Source: UBA6168 sp041163745
GTDB lineage: Bacteria; Bacteroidota; Bacteroidia; Chitinophagales; Saprospiraceae
Direction: 5' to 3'
Assembly (NCBI GenBank): GCA_041163745.1
Contig: JBEAQU010000087.1
Coordinates: 1 to 64,000, forward strand
Length of the DNA: 64,000 bases
Below the pieces are notes generated by a model. That model did not search any database. It saw nothing but the letters and a program-made list of their open reading frames with translations, and was not told the DNA's origin. The position numbers and the translations under genes were made by a program. Numbering within the stretch: the stretch's first letter is position 1; every line of letters begins with the position of its first letter. Shown here one piece after another: positions 45,338 through 54,759 of the stretch.

Positions 45338-46759
45338 TCAGAACTGGAAATAAATGAATGCATCGGCGGCAAAGTTACCGAACAGCAGGATGGCGAACAA
45401 CATGGCCGCCACGACAAAGGCACGCCAAAACGGCCGGTCCGACAACCACGGACCCACCGGTAGGTAGGCGGCCGCTGCTTCGACCATCAGGAGCGAACCT
45501 ATCAAACCCACGCCCCTGGCAACGATGAACTTGTTCATCAGACCAGTCGGCGCCCAGCCGTCCAACCGGAACAAATCCTGCAGAATCGCCACCGCCGTGT
45601 GCAGGTCCGGACTGCGGAAAAACACCCAGGCCAGTGTGGTGAGCAGGAATACCGTCAGCATCGCCAACCCTGTCCACATCGGGCCGGGGACATAACGCTT
45701 GCATAAGCGGAAAGGACCTTCCAGCAGGCGCTGCAATACCAACAGCACCCCATGGATACCACCCCAGACGACAAAGGTCCAGTTCGCACCATGCCAAAGG
45801 CCGCCCAGCAACATGGTCAGCATCAGGTTCCGGAGGGTGCACCAGCTGCCTTTCCGGTTACCACCCAAGGGAATGTACAGATAATCCCGCAACCAGGAGG
45901 AAAGTGAGATATGCCACCGGGTCCAGAATTCGCTGAAATGGCGGGAAAAATAAGGCGTCCGGAAATTCTCCGGGAATTCATATCCCATGATCCTGGCAAA
46001 ACCGATGGCGATGTCGGAATAACCGCTGAAATCACAATAGAGCTGGAAAGAATAGAAAAGTACGGCCACCCATAGGTTCAGGGTGGTGAAATGCGCCGGT
46101 GCCGACCACACCTGGTCCACAAAAGGTGCCAGGGAATCCGCCACCGCCACTTTCTTGAAGAAACCCCAGCCGATACGCGTCAGCCCCGACTGTATGCGGG
46201 CGGTGTCCGCCGGAAGATACCGCTGCAGCTGGGGCAGGAAATCGGCCGCCCGCACGATCGGCCCGGCCACCAGCTGGGGCCAGCATGCGACGAAGGTGGC
46301 GAAACACCAGATGTCCCTGGTCGGTTCCATCCGGCCCCGATAAATGTCAATGGTGTAGGAAAGCGTCTGGAATGTGTAGAACGATATGCCGACCGGCAAC
46401 ACGACCTCCAGGAAGGGAATCGGAGGAATCCAGCCGAACAAGGCCGCCAATTGCCGGAACCCTTCCGTGAAAAATCCGGCATATTTGAAGAATCCCAGTA
46501 TGCCCAGGTTGACGCCTACACTCAGCCACAACCACCGGCTGCGACGGGTGGGATCGGCCGCTGCCCGGATGGTCTTGCCGAGGTGGAAATCGACTACCGT
46601 CGACAGGATGATCAGCCCCAGGAAGCGCACGTCCCACCAACCGTAAAAAAAATAACTGCCTGCCAACATCCAATACAGCCGATGCCGCCCCCGGAGGAGA
46701 AAGTAGACGGTAAGAAAGACCACCGCAAAGACCAGGAATGCTAGGCTGTTGAATACCAT
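45338..46759 (-). CDS. MBOAT family O-acyltransferase (AlgI-like)
   Basis: 473 residues, about ten membrane segments. Signature features: the MVFNSLAFLVFAVVFLTVYF start, RGRMEPTRDIW, FSGYSDIAIGFARIMGYEFPEN, SEFWTRWHISLSSWLRDYLY, and the catalytic histidine in MLLGGLWHGANWTFVVWGG. AlgI-like proteins move acyl groups across the inner membrane onto exported polysaccharide. With the SGNH protein downstream it forms a two-gene acylation unit. A receiver-only regulator lies about 150 bases upstream on the same strand. Confidence 0.93.
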   Translation of the reverse strand: MVFNSLAFLVFAVVFLTVYFLLRGRHRLYWMLAGSYFFYGWWDVRFLGLIILSTVVDFHLGKTIRAAADPTRRSRWLWLSVGVNLGILGFFKYAGFFTEGFRQLAALFGWIPPIPFLEVVLPVGISFYTFQTLSYTIDIYRGRMEPTRDIWCFATFVACWPQLVAGPIVRAADFLPQLQRYLPADTARIQSGLTRIGWGFFKKVAVADSLAPFVDQVWSAPAHFTTLNLWVAVLFYSFQLYCDFSGYSDIAIGFARIMGYEFPENFRTPYFSRHFSEFWTRWHISLSSWLRDYLYIPLGGNRKGSWCTLRNLMLTMLLGGLWHGANWTFVVWGGIHGVLLVLQRLLEGPFRLCKRYVPGPMWTGLAMLTVFLLTTLAWVFFRSPDLHTAVAILQDLFRLDGWAPTGLMNKFIVARGVGLIGSLLMVEAAAAYLPVGPWLSDRPFWRAFVVAAMLFAILLFGNFAADAFIYFQF

Positions 46760-46912
46760 AGGCCGGCACTGCCGTCGGATGCCCTCCCGCCGGCAGGCGG
46801 GTCACCCTATCCCGGAACGGGCATTCACGAACGGCCTGCAAGATACGTTTTCCGGCGCTTGCGCCGGCCATGAATTCCGGACCGCCTCCCCGTACGGACG
46901 GCCCGCACCACT

Positions 46913-47317
46913 TCAGTTCAGGATCGCCCGCGCATGGTACTGCCGCAGCACCGCCTCTATCTTCTCCTTGAGCTTGATCGGATTGAACGGCTTGGTCAGG
47001 TAGTCGTAAATGCCGAGGTTGTGACAATATTCGATATCCGACGCCCCGTCATTGCCGGAAACGATGATGACCGGAATACCTTTTAACAAGGCGTTTTGCC
47101 GGATGTTCCGAAGGAATTCCGTCCCGTTCAGCCGGGGCATGGTCACGTCCAGCAGGATCAGGTCGGGCAGGTTGCCCGACACCAACCAGGCCATCCCCTC
47201 CAGACCGTCCCTTTTGGTGACGACCTCGTACGATTTGCTCAGGATGGATCCCAACAGGAAACGGATGCTGTCATGGTCCTCGATGATCAGGATTTTGCGT
47301 TTGGTAAAGTTTGTCAT
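46913..47317 (-). CDS. Receiver-only response regulator
   Basis: 134 residues, a single CheY-like receiver domain with no output domain. All key residues are present: acidic pair in ILIIEDHDS, phospho-acceptor aspartate in LILLDVTMPRLNG, serine in VIIVSGN, and the lysine in YLTKPF. No histidine kinase is nearby. It precedes the MBOAT-SGNH pair on the same strand (153-base gap), so it may be cotranscribed with it. Confidence 0.92.
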   Translation of the reverse strand: MTNFTKRKILIIEDHDSIRFLLGSILSKSYEVVTKRDGLEGMAWLVSGNLPDLILLDVTMPRLNGTEFLRNIRQNALLKGIPVIIVSGNDGASDIEYCHNLGIYDYLTKPFNPIKLKEKIEAVLRQYHARAILN

Positions 47318-47720
47318 GGTTATATTGTTTGGATGACCGGTATCGTCATTACCGGTGCCTGGATGATGACACGGGATGCCAGGGTCTCCGCTCCTGACTG
47401 CTACAACCTGCCAGGTGGGGACGCCGATGGGTCGCTGCCTCGGAAAGGGCGGTCCCCAACATACCGGACGTCACGGCCGGCGAGGGACTTGATAAAGGGC
47501 GTACGTGGGAAAGTTGGGTGTTGTCGCCGGGTGGCGACCAAGGGGGAATCCGGGACCCCGAAGGCACTATTTCTTTCGGAAGCGTGCCTTCGGGCTACCC
47601 TTCCCTTACCAATCCAGTGCCAAAATATCCAAGTGGGAAGCAACGGGCGGTGATTTCGCCACGGTGGACAATCGATGGACCCAATTTTCTGAAAAACAGT
47701 TCACTTGCGACCGGTCATCC
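47318..47720. other. Intergenic region
   Basis: About 400 GC-rich bases between two minus-strand genes. Frames across it lack family features, and I found no tRNA or recognised structured RNA core. Nothing supported. Confidence 0.5.
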
Positions 47721-48134
47721 TCACAGGGCGGTGTCCCCGAGCGAAAGGATGTGGTAAAATTCGTCCTTTTCCAGGGGCATGACAGAGAGTCTACCCATCC
47801 GGACCAGTGCGATCTGCTGCAGAGCGGCATCCGACTTGATAGTGGCCAGGGGAACGGGTCTGACGAGTCGTTTCCGCGGAACGAGGTCCACAACGGACCA
47901 GTCGCCCTTGTCGGCGGTCGGATCCGGGTAATGTTCCCGGTCCACCTCGCAAATACCGACCACTTCCTTGCCGGTGATGCTATGGTAGAACAGCACCAGG
48001 TCTCTCTTCCGCATGCTACGGAGGTTGTTTCGGGCGGCATAGTTGCGCACGCCATCCCACATGGTGCGCCCTGTGCGGAGCAATTCCTCGAAACTGAAAG
48101 CTTCCGGTTCGGATTTTACCATCCAATAATTCAT
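47721..48134 (-). CDS. EVE domain protein
   Basis: 137 residues from ATG 48134 (MNYWMVKSEPEAFSFEEL), the usual start of the family. Core motifs: MWDGVRNYAARNNLRSM, DLVLFYHSITGKEVVGIC and HYPDPTADKGDWSVVDLVP. EVE domains (thymocyte nuclear protein 1 type, PUA-like fold) bind modified bases in DNA or RNA; a binding protein or modification-dependent role is inferred. No restriction or methylase gene is adjacent. Several in-frame start codons lie upstream to 48191. Confidence 0.9.
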   Translation of the reverse strand: MNYWMVKSEPEAFSFEELLRTGRTMWDGVRNYAARNNLRSMRKRDLVLFYHSITGKEVVGICEVDREHYPDPTADKGDWSVVDLVPRKRLVRPVPLATIKSDAALQQIALVRMGRLSVMPLEKDEFYHILSLGDTAL

Positions 48135-48233
48135 TGTCGACATCATGATGTGTTGCATATGTTGTCGAGGTTCTCCCTCGGCAGGTGCCAACCGGAGCGA
48201 CCTCGGATCGCTTGCGCTGTTCGGCCGTCAACC

Positions 48234-48346
48234 AAACTGTCGGATCACCAATCCGTTGCGGACCAACCCGCGAAGCGGTGAGCAAGTCTATCCCATCCAC
48301 AACGATCCCGACCTACGCCACAACCCCTCCCCACTGCGCGGGGAGC
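48234..48346 (+). repeat. Intergenic repeat, copy A
   Basis: Begins AAACTGTCGGATCACCAATC and ends CCCCACTGCGCGGGGAGC. It aligns over its whole length with copy B at 48609, with many substitutions. Confidence 0.65.
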
Positions 48347-48608
48347 TATATTCATTTAATGGAAAGCAAATAAATACGCAATCCACTTGCTATCATAAAA
48401 TTAAAAAAAGAAAAAAAACCCTGTAATTATCAGGGCGTAATTTAGGTTCGTTTGCACTTGTTTTCAGGGTTGGCCCCTTGATACTGCCTGCTCATTTTCT
48501 TTCTGGCAGCCATTATGCAGAACTGCCAAGTGATCTTGGTCTCTTTTTCCATCGGGTGCAAATCAAATTGTCGGTTGGGCAGCCTCTTTGTATCCCGTTT
48601 GCCAAACC

Positions 48609-48720
48609 AAACGGTCAGATCATCAATCCGTAGCAAACCAGCCCGTGAAGCGGGTGACCGTCTGTTCCGTCCACAAAGGATTTGCCCAACGCCGAAATCC
48701 CTCCCCGCGAAGCGGAGAGC
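48609..48720 (+). repeat. Intergenic repeat, copy B
   Basis: Begins AAACGGTCAGATCATCAATC and ends CCCCGCGAAGCGGAGAGC. The same element as copy A, 375 bases away in the same orientation. Confidence 0.65.
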
Positions 48721-48958
48721 AAAATCTTGGTAAAAAAAAAGGTAAAAAAAATTACAAAGTACTTACAATCTACGATTTACAAAAGAAAAATCTCCGTAAT
48801 TAGCCAAATTATCTAACATTCGTAGTCCGGCGCTTTCCGCGAAGCGGGGAGCAAGAACCTCCCTTCAACAACCAATCCGCCATGCCATCATCCCTTCGGC
48901 CGCGACATCGCACGTCAACCCTCCTCCATGCGGAACCGACCATTTGTTTTGCGCCCCG

Positions 48959-49516
48959 CTATTCGGCCGTACCGGAATTCTCCTGGCCGAACCGGAAACG
49001 GCTTGCGAAATGCCAGCAGACAATGCCAACGGCAACCGCGACATTCAGGGAATGTTTGGTGCCGAATTGCGGAATCTCAAGGCAAGCGTCCACTTCCCGC
49101 ATTACATTTTCCGACACACCTTCCACTTCGTTGCCGAAGACGAGGGCATATTTTTCCGTCAGGTCAGGCACAAAACCATACAAGGGAACGGCACCTTCCG
49201 CCTGTTCCACCGACAGGACCCTATATCCCGCCTGACGATATCCCCGAACCGCCCCGAGGGTATCCGGCGAATGGTGCCATGGTACCGTGGCGGTCGCACC
49301 GAGGGCGGTCTTGAGGATCTCCCGGTGTGGCGGAGTGGCGGTGATGCCGCACAACTGGATTTCGGTAACGGCGAAAGCATCGGCCGTACGGAATACGGAC
49401 CCGACGTTCAGGGCGGATCGGACGTTGTCCAATACGACTGCCAGTGGAATCCGCTTCCCAAGGGTGAATTCGGCCGGCGACAGGCGGCCCAGTTCGGCCA
49501 TGGTCAGTTTGCGCAT
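48959..49516 (-). CDS. SpoU/TrmH family RNA 2'-O-methyltransferase
   Basis: 185 residues from ATG 49516. Contains the three SPOUT motifs: NVRSALNVGSVFRTADAF, LVFGNEVEGVSENV and SLNVAVAVGIVCW, which form the trefoil-knot SAM site. No N-terminal RNA-binding extension, so it is of the small TrmH/TrmL size. Probably methylates a ribose in tRNA or rRNA. Its start overlaps the end of the upstream glycosyltransferase-like gene by 13 bases. Confidence 0.92.
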   Translation of the reverse strand: MRKLTMAELGRLSPAEFTLGKRIPLAVVLDNVRSALNVGSVFRTADAFAVTEIQLCGITATPPHREILKTALGATATVPWHHSPDTLGAVRGYRQAGYRVLSVEQAEGAVPLYGFVPDLTEKYALVFGNEVEGVSENVMREVDACLEIPQFGTKHSLNVAVAVGIVCWHFASRFRFGQENSGTAE

Positions 49517-50967
49517 GATTCTTCTCTGGATTGTCGGTAAATGGTCAGGAACACTTTCCCGTGCCGAAACGTTCGCATGGGCTGCCAGCATGCCTGCAGC
49601 CGGTCTATCTCGTCATCGCTGAAGTCGTTCATGACATTGGAATACAGGATATGGTCTTGGGTCTGCAGATTTTTTTCCACCATACCCCGCATGTCGTTGC
49701 CCAGGCGCGCATATTTCAACGGACCGATGGCGGGAAATGCCGTTCCGACGGAAGCGAGCGGAATACCTTCCCGGTCCAGGTAAGCCAGCGCTTCCTCCAT
49801 GGCTGGATACCAGCCCAGGTGCGCAAGGGTGCTGTCCCAACCCTGAGAGATCCGCTCCGGATATACCCAGGCGTTGCCAACAGCCAGGAGTGTCGCCAAC
49901 AGCCAGACACCTGCGGTGCGTTGCCATCGCTTCGGTCCAGTCCGTACGGATAGGTATCGAAGCAACAGCAAACCAGCCAACAGGTTGAGGGGAATATACA
50001 CCGGCAGGAGGTAACGGTGCGCCAGCAATCCTTTGTGCAACAGTTGGGTGGGCACAAGCGCCACCAGGGTACAGAGGGTCAGTTTTGCCAGGGCCCGGAT
50101 ATTTTCCCAAGCGGGAGGGAAATCCGCCGACGGGGCCGGCCGCGCAGGGTTGCGGCGGAGGAAAAGCCAGCCTGTCACGCCCACCGCCAGCCAGCTGAAG
50201 ACATGACCGTAGTCCGACAGGCGCCATCCGAGCACCAGCAGATTCCAAAGGAATCCGACCAGGTCCACCCGTTCGAAGCTGGGGGCCCAGGTGGATTGTG
50301 CGTGATACCCGATCCAACCGGTGACATACCAGTGCCAGGCCAGCCAGGCCGACGCCAGCAGACCGCCGGGCAGGAAGGGCCACATGACCTGCCACATTGC
50401 CCGGGCAGAACGCCAGGCACCATGCCACCATAACAGAAAAACGAACAATCCGGCCGACAGCATCATCCCCCGAAGGCTCACCAGACCCAAGCCTATAATG
50501 GCCGGGACGAGAAGCCTTTGCCGCCGCCGCCATCCTCCGTATGCGGCCAACAAAAAGAAAAACACCAAGGGAATATCCGGACTGACCAGGATCGCTTGCG
50601 AAGCCAGCACCGGATCGGCAAAACAAAGCAAAGGCAACAGCCAGGCCTGATGGCTTCCTACCAGGTCGTCTCCCGCCCGAAACAGTACCCAAAGGATGCC
50701 TACCAGGAACGGCATCATCGCGAAATGACTGACAAGCAGACTCTTGCCCAACCATTTCCACAATAGCGCCAGGTAAAGGCCGAACAGCGGAGGATGACCG
50801 CTGTCCAGTTCCGTTGGTAGTATCAGGGTGCGGAAATCCGATTCGAAAAAGAAATGGGCGTGTTTGGATCCCAACTGAATCGTATCCCAGAAGAAAGGCA
50901 GGTCGCGCACCAGCCAGCAGACACCCAACGGGACCAGCCATACGACCAACTGCCTTCTCACCTTCAT
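49504..50967 (-). CDS. Membrane glycosyltransferase-like protein (GT39/ArnT type)
   Basis: 487 residues with about ten hydrophobic segments through residue 400 and a soluble C-terminal tail. The first periplasmic loop has HFFFESDFRTLILP and ELDSGHPPLFGLYLALLWKWLG, with the acidic and histidine/proline pattern expected of GT-C lipid-linked sugar transferases. Donor and acceptor unknown. It overlaps the pyrG stop by 4 bases and the methyltransferase start by 13, so all three are cotranscribed. Confidence 0.75.
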   Translation of the reverse strand: MKVRRQLVVWLVPLGVCWLVRDLPFFWDTIQLGSKHAHFFFESDFRTLILPTELDSGHPPLFGLYLALLWKWLGKSLLVSHFAMMPFLVGILWVLFRAGDDLVGSHQAWLLPLLCFADPVLASQAILVSPDIPLVFFFLLAAYGGWRRRQRLLVPAIIGLGLVSLRGMMLSAGLFVFLLWWHGAWRSARAMWQVMWPFLPGGLLASAWLAWHWYVTGWIGYHAQSTWAPSFERVDLVGFLWNLLVLGWRLSDYGHVFSWLAVGVTGWLFLRRNPARPAPSADFPPAWENIRALAKLTLCTLVALVPTQLLHKGLLAHRYLLPVYIPLNLLAGLLLLRYLSVRTGPKRWQRTAGVWLLATLLAVGNAWVYPERISQGWDSTLAHLGWYPAMEEALAYLDREGIPLASVGTAFPAIGPLKYARLGNDMRGMVEKNLQTQDHILYSNVMNDFSDDEIDRLQACWQPMRTFRHGKVFLTIYRQSREESCAN

Positions 50968-52565
50968 GTCAGGCAGGCTTTCACGAAACTGACGAACAAA
51001 GGATGCGGGTTTTCCACCGTACTTTTCAGTTCCGGGTGGAACTGGACGCCAACGAACCAGGGATGGTCCTTCAGTTCGATGATCTCCACGAGCTGGCTGT
51101 CGGGGTTGCGCCCGGTGGCGAGCATACCGTGTTTTTCCAGTTCGACGGCATAATCGCTGTTGAACTCGTAGCGGTGGCGGTGACGCTCGCTGATGCGTAG
51201 GGATTGGTAGGCCTTTTGGGCAAGGGATCCCTTGCGCAGGTGACAATCGTATGCCCCCAGCCGCATGGTTCCCCCTTTCCTGGTCACCTGTTGCTGCTCG
51301 GGCATCAGGTGGATGACCGGGTGCTCCGCATTTCGGTCGACCTCCGTCGATTGCGCCCCGGCAAGCCCCAGCACGTGCCGGGCGAACTCCACCACAGCGC
51401 ATTGCATGCCCAGGCAGATGCCGAAGAAGGGCATGCGGTGGGTACGGGCGTATCGGATCGCATTGATCTTTCCTTCGATACCCCGTTCCCCGAAGCCTGG
51501 CGCGACGAGAATTCCGTCGAAATGAGCCAGTTTCTCCGTCAATTCCGATTCCGGGCAAACCAGGGTCTCCGCATAAACCGGTACGACACGTACCCTGCAT
51601 TCGTTGACGGCGCCGGCGTGGATAAAGGCTTCCAGAATGGATTTGTATGCATCCTGCAACTCATGGTATTTGCCGATCAGCCCGATCCGGACCTCGGAAA
51701 CAGGGTTCTTCAACCGGCCGAGGAATACTTTCCAAGCGCTCAGGTCCGGTTCCTTGCGATCCGGGAGCCTGAGTTTCTGCATGACCGTGGAATCCAGTTT
51801 TTCCTTGGCCATGAGCAGGGGGACATCATAAATGGTTTCCGCATCGATGGCTTCCACCACGGACCCTACATCCACGTTGCAGAACAAAGCCAGCTTCCGA
51901 CGGATGTCCATTCCGATCGGATGCTCCGTCCGGCAGACCAGTATGTCCGGCTGAATCCCGGCGCTCAGCAATTCCTTGACGGAATGCTGGGTGGGTTTGG
52001 TCTTCAGTTCCTTGGCGGCCCGCAGATAGGGAACGAGCGTCAGGTGGATGACCAGGCAGTTGTCGTTACCCAGTTCCCATCGCAGCTGCCGCAAGGCTTC
52101 CAGATAAGGCAAAGACTCGATGTCGCCGACGGTACCCCCCAGTTCCGTGATGATGATGTCGTAGTGGTGGGTATTGTCCAGCAACTGTGCCCGGTGCTTG
52201 ATCTCATCGGTGATGTGAGGGATGACCTGCACGGTTTTGCCCAGGAAATCACCTGCCCGTTCTTTGTTGATGACGGTTTGGTAGATCCGCCCGGTGGTGA
52301 CATTGTTCGCCTGGGAGGTCGGGACATTGAGGAAGCGCTCGTAATGACCGAGATCCAGATCCGTCTCCGCCCCGTCATCCGTCACGTAGCACTCCCCGTG
52401 CTCGTAAGGGTTCAGGGTGCCTGGGTCCACGTTGATGTAGGGATCGAATTTCTGGATGGTGACGGAGAACCCCCTTGCCTGCAGCAATTTGGCCAACGAT
52501 GCGGATATGATGCCTTTGCCCAGGGAGGAGGTGACACCTCCGGTCACAAATATGTATTTGGCCAT
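50964..52565 (-). CDS. pyrG: CTP synthase
   Basis: 533 residues, standard length. The N-terminal synthetase domain has KYIFVTGGVTSSLGKGI and FDPYINVDPGTLNPYEHGE. The C-terminal class I glutamine amidotransferase has the nucleophile cysteine in FFGICLGMQCAVVEFAR and the GVQFHPELKS histidine/glutamate pair. It makes CTP from UTP, ATP and glutamine. First gene of the three-gene overlapping unit. Confidence 0.97.
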   Translation of the reverse strand: MAKYIFVTGGVTSSLGKGIISASLAKLLQARGFSVTIQKFDPYINVDPGTLNPYEHGECYVTDDGAETDLDLGHYERFLNVPTSQANNVTTGRIYQTVINKERAGDFLGKTVQVIPHITDEIKHRAQLLDNTHHYDIIITELGGTVGDIESLPYLEALRQLRWELGNDNCLVIHLTLVPYLRAAKELKTKPTQHSVKELLSAGIQPDILVCRTEHPIGMDIRRKLALFCNVDVGSVVEAIDAETIYDVPLLMAKEKLDSTVMQKLRLPDRKEPDLSAWKVFLGRLKNPVSEVRIGLIGKYHELQDAYKSILEAFIHAGAVNECRVRVVPVYAETLVCPESELTEKLAHFDGILVAPGFGERGIEGKINAIRYARTHRMPFFGICLGMQCAVVEFARHVLGLAGAQSTEVDRNAEHPVIHLMPEQQQVTRKGGTMRLGAYDCHLRKGSLAQKAYQSLRISERHRHRYEFNSDYAVELEKHGMLATGRNPDSQLVEIIELKDHPWFVGVQFHPELKSTVENPHPLFVSFVKACLT

Positions 52566-52684
52566 TGCGGATCGGATAATGAAGCAAGAAAATAAGGTCC
52601 TGCGCTATGACAGCCGACGTCCGCAGCTCGGCGACCGGTGCGGATGACGGGGAAGGAGATTCCCACTGGCATGCCTCCCGGGAA

Positions 52685-52692
52685 CAAAAGTA
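52685..52692 (-). promoter_or_regulatory. Candidate -7 box upstream of pyrG
   Basis: TACTTTTG on the minus strand, about 120 bases upstream of the pyrG start. No clear -33. Confidence 0.3.
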
Positions 52693-52785
52693 GAAAAAAG
52701 GCCAACTAAAAGGCACACTCCCTCAAAATAGTTGCACGGGACGGACCTTGGCGAAGGTGTCGGGAAAATGGGCGGTCCACCCTGT

Positions 52786-53334
52786 CTACCGGGGCTTCCA
52801 AATGATCTCCGCCACCCCCTTTTCCCGGGCGATGTACCTGGAAAGGACGAAGAGATAATCCGACAAACGGTTCATATACTGCAGGACCAGGGGGTCCACC
52901 GGATCGGTACCGGACAGCGCGACCACCAGGCGTTCCGCCCGCCGGCATACACACCGAGCCACATGACAGCAGGAAACGGCCATATGGCCGCCCGGCAGGA
53001 TGAAGTTGCGGAGCGGCGGCAGCAAGGCTTCCATCCTGTCGATTTCCGATTCCAGGAAAAGGAGGTCGGCCTGCTCCAGGTCCAACGGCATCAAATCCTT
53101 TCCGGGAGCCGTCGCCAGGTATGCCCCGACGCTGAACAGCCGGTCCTGCACCGCTTTGAGCGCAGCTTTGGACAGCTCCTCGGTCAACGCATCGCGAACG
53201 ACCCCCAGGTGGGCATTCAACTCGTCCACGGTTCCATATGCGTCGATCCGGAGATGATGTTTCGGCAGGCGGGTGCCACCGAAAAGACCGGTCTCCCCTT
53301 CGTCTCCGGTCTTGGTATATATCTTGAAAGCCAT
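52786..53334 (-). CDS. Cob(I)alamin adenosyltransferase (PduO type)
   Basis: 182 residues. ATP-binding N-terminus IYTKTGDEGETGLFGGTRL, DAYGTVDELNAHLG, FILPGGHMAVSCCHVARCV with RRAERLVV, and LNRLSDYLFVLSRYI. It converts cob(I)alamin to adenosylcobalamin. No B12 biosynthesis genes or B12 riboswitch were seen nearby, so it may serve salvage for a B12-dependent enzyme elsewhere. Confidence 0.95.
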   Translation of the reverse strand: MAFKIYTKTGDEGETGLFGGTRLPKHHLRIDAYGTVDELNAHLGVVRDALTEELSKAALKAVQDRLFSVGAYLATAPGKDLMPLDLEQADLLFLESEIDRMEALLPPLRNFILPGGHMAVSCCHVARCVCRRAERLVVALSGTDPVDPLVLQYMNRLSDYLFVLSRYIAREKGVAEIIWKPR

Positions 53335-53505
53335 GTGCGTTTGGATTGGCGAAGGTGTCTTGGGACCGTGCGACCCCGTGAAAGGCGCGGCCTACAGCGT
53401 GTTCCTCTTCCGAACAACGGAAGCGGGAATCGGTTCAATACGATGCAGCGGGCGGTACGTTCCGGCGGACCGCATCCGGACTTGCCGAAAAATGATATGG
53501 ATCTG

Positions 53506-54219
53506 TCAGGCCGGCTCGAATATCCGAACCGGATGCGGATTCACCTCATCGGACGAGATGCGGCCGTCGATCAGGCGGACCACCCGGTGGGCATATCCGG
53601 CGATGTCAGGCTCGTGGGTGACCAACACTATGGTATTGCCCTGGTTGTGGATCTGTTCGAACAAACCGATGATCTCATAGGAGGTTTTGGAATCCAGGTT
53701 GCCGGTCGGCTCGTCGGCCAGAATGATACTGGGGTTGTTGACCAATGCCCGGGCAACGGCGACCCGTTGCCGCTGTCCACCGGACAACTCGTTCGGCTTG
53801 TGTCCCATTCGGTCCGCCAATCCGACCGATTCCAGGACATGACGGGCTTTTTCCAACCGCTCTGACTTGCCCATTCCACCGTATACCAAAGGAAGGGCAA
53901 CATTCTCCAGTGCGGAAAGACGGGGCAACAGGTTGAAGGTCTGGAAGACGAACCCGATCTCCTTGTTCCGAACCATGGCCAGGTCAGCGTCATCCATGGT
54001 GCTGACATTCGTACCGTTGAGGATGTACTCCCCGGAACTTGGCGTGTCCAGACAACCGATAAGATTCATCAGGGTGCTCTTTCCGGAACCGGACGGCCCC
54101 ATGAGCGCTACGTACTCGTTGCGATGAATGTCGAGGTCTATCCCTTGCAGGGCATGGACGACATTCGCTCCCATCTGGTAGATTTTTTGCAGGTTCCGGA
54201 CGGAAATGACAGTTTGCAT
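53506..54219 (-). CDS. ABC transporter ATP-binding protein (LolD/MacB type)
   Basis: 237 residues from ATG 54219. Walker A MGPSGSGKSTLMN, Q-loop GFVFQTFNLLPRLSALENV, signature LSGGQRQRVAVARAL, Walker B IILADEPTGNLDS and H-loop VTHEP. The Q-loop and NLDSK sequences are typical of LolD/MacB/FtsE-like ATPases, which work with separate permeases; none is adjacent here. It follows gatC (104-base gap) on the same strand. Confidence 0.92.
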   Translation of the reverse strand: MQTVISVRNLQKIYQMGANVVHALQGIDLDIHRNEYVALMGPSGSGKSTLMNLIGCLDTPSSGEYILNGTNVSTMDDADLAMVRNKEIGFVFQTFNLLPRLSALENVALPLVYGGMGKSERLEKARHVLESVGLADRMGHKPNELSGGQRQRVAVARALVNNPSIILADEPTGNLDSKTSYEIIGLFEQIHNQGNTIVLVTHEPDIAGYAHRVVRLIDGRISSDEVNPHPVRIFEPA

Positions 54220-54323
54220 AGGCGTGCGTTGTGAAAGATCAGAAGATCCTTGGTGTGCCGTTCCGAACCTCCGGACCGGAACGGAAGGCGTCTGTTTGTA
54301 TGGTGCGGTCCGGCACCTCCCGC

Positions 54324-54608
54324 TCAGAACAACTTCGGCACCCTGAAATAGGTGCCGTCCGTGTCCGGCGCGTTGAGGAACGTGGCTTCCCGGTCCAACT
54401 GTCCTCCCACCTCGTCCGGTCTCCATTCCATCGGTTCTTCCGACAGGTGGGTCAGCGGCGGGACTCCTTCGGTATCGAGCGACGACAATTGGTCGATCAT
54501 CCGCAGGATGTTGTTCAGGTCGGTCAATACCGCCGTGCGGGCTGATTCCGACAGATCCAGCTGCGCCAGGTCTTCCAGTTTCAAAACTAAGTCTCTGTCT
54601 ACCTGCAT
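54324..54608 (-). CDS. gatC: Asp/Glu-tRNA amidotransferase subunit C
   Basis: 94 residues, standard length. LEDLAQLDLSESARTAVLTD near the start, LNNILRMIDQLSSLDT in the middle, and the wrapping C-terminal segment WRPDEVGGQLDREATFLNAP. It stabilises GatA in the GatCAB complex, which makes Gln-tRNA or Asn-tRNA by transamidation. gatA and gatB are not in the window. Confidence 0.93.
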   Translation of the reverse strand: MQVDRDLVLKLEDLAQLDLSESARTAVLTDLNNILRMIDQLSSLDTEGVPPLTHLSEEPMEWRPDEVGGQLDREATFLNAPDTDGTYFRVPKLF

Positions 54609-54759
54609 CGCTTTTTTTTAGATGATCGGACGGATTTGATAGAACTACAGCTGCCGACCGCTCCGCCTGACGCAGCTGCACAACCTTTGCGAAGCACGTC
54701 TCTATCCCCCACCGGCAAGTATCCTGCCCCTACGTCCGATTGTTGCAAGCCGCCTGAGG

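Larger units (their letters stand above)
48135..48958. repeat. Intergenic repeat cluster
   Basis: About 820 bases without a supported gene. It holds two diverged copies of a ~113-base element (48234-48346 and 48609-48720) and a partial third (around 48837-48854). Each is followed by an A-rich stretch. The element ends in a CCGCGAAGCGG-type mini-hairpin followed by a GAGCAA-like tail. A small hairpin CCCTG-TAATTAT-CAGGG lies near 48419-48435. It is probably a genome-dispersed intergenic repeat. Confidence 0.65.

Noticed and set aside
48145..48733. Short proline/arginine-rich frames in the repeat cluster
   Set aside because: They are translations of the intergenic repeat copies (similar peptides from both copies), not independent genes.
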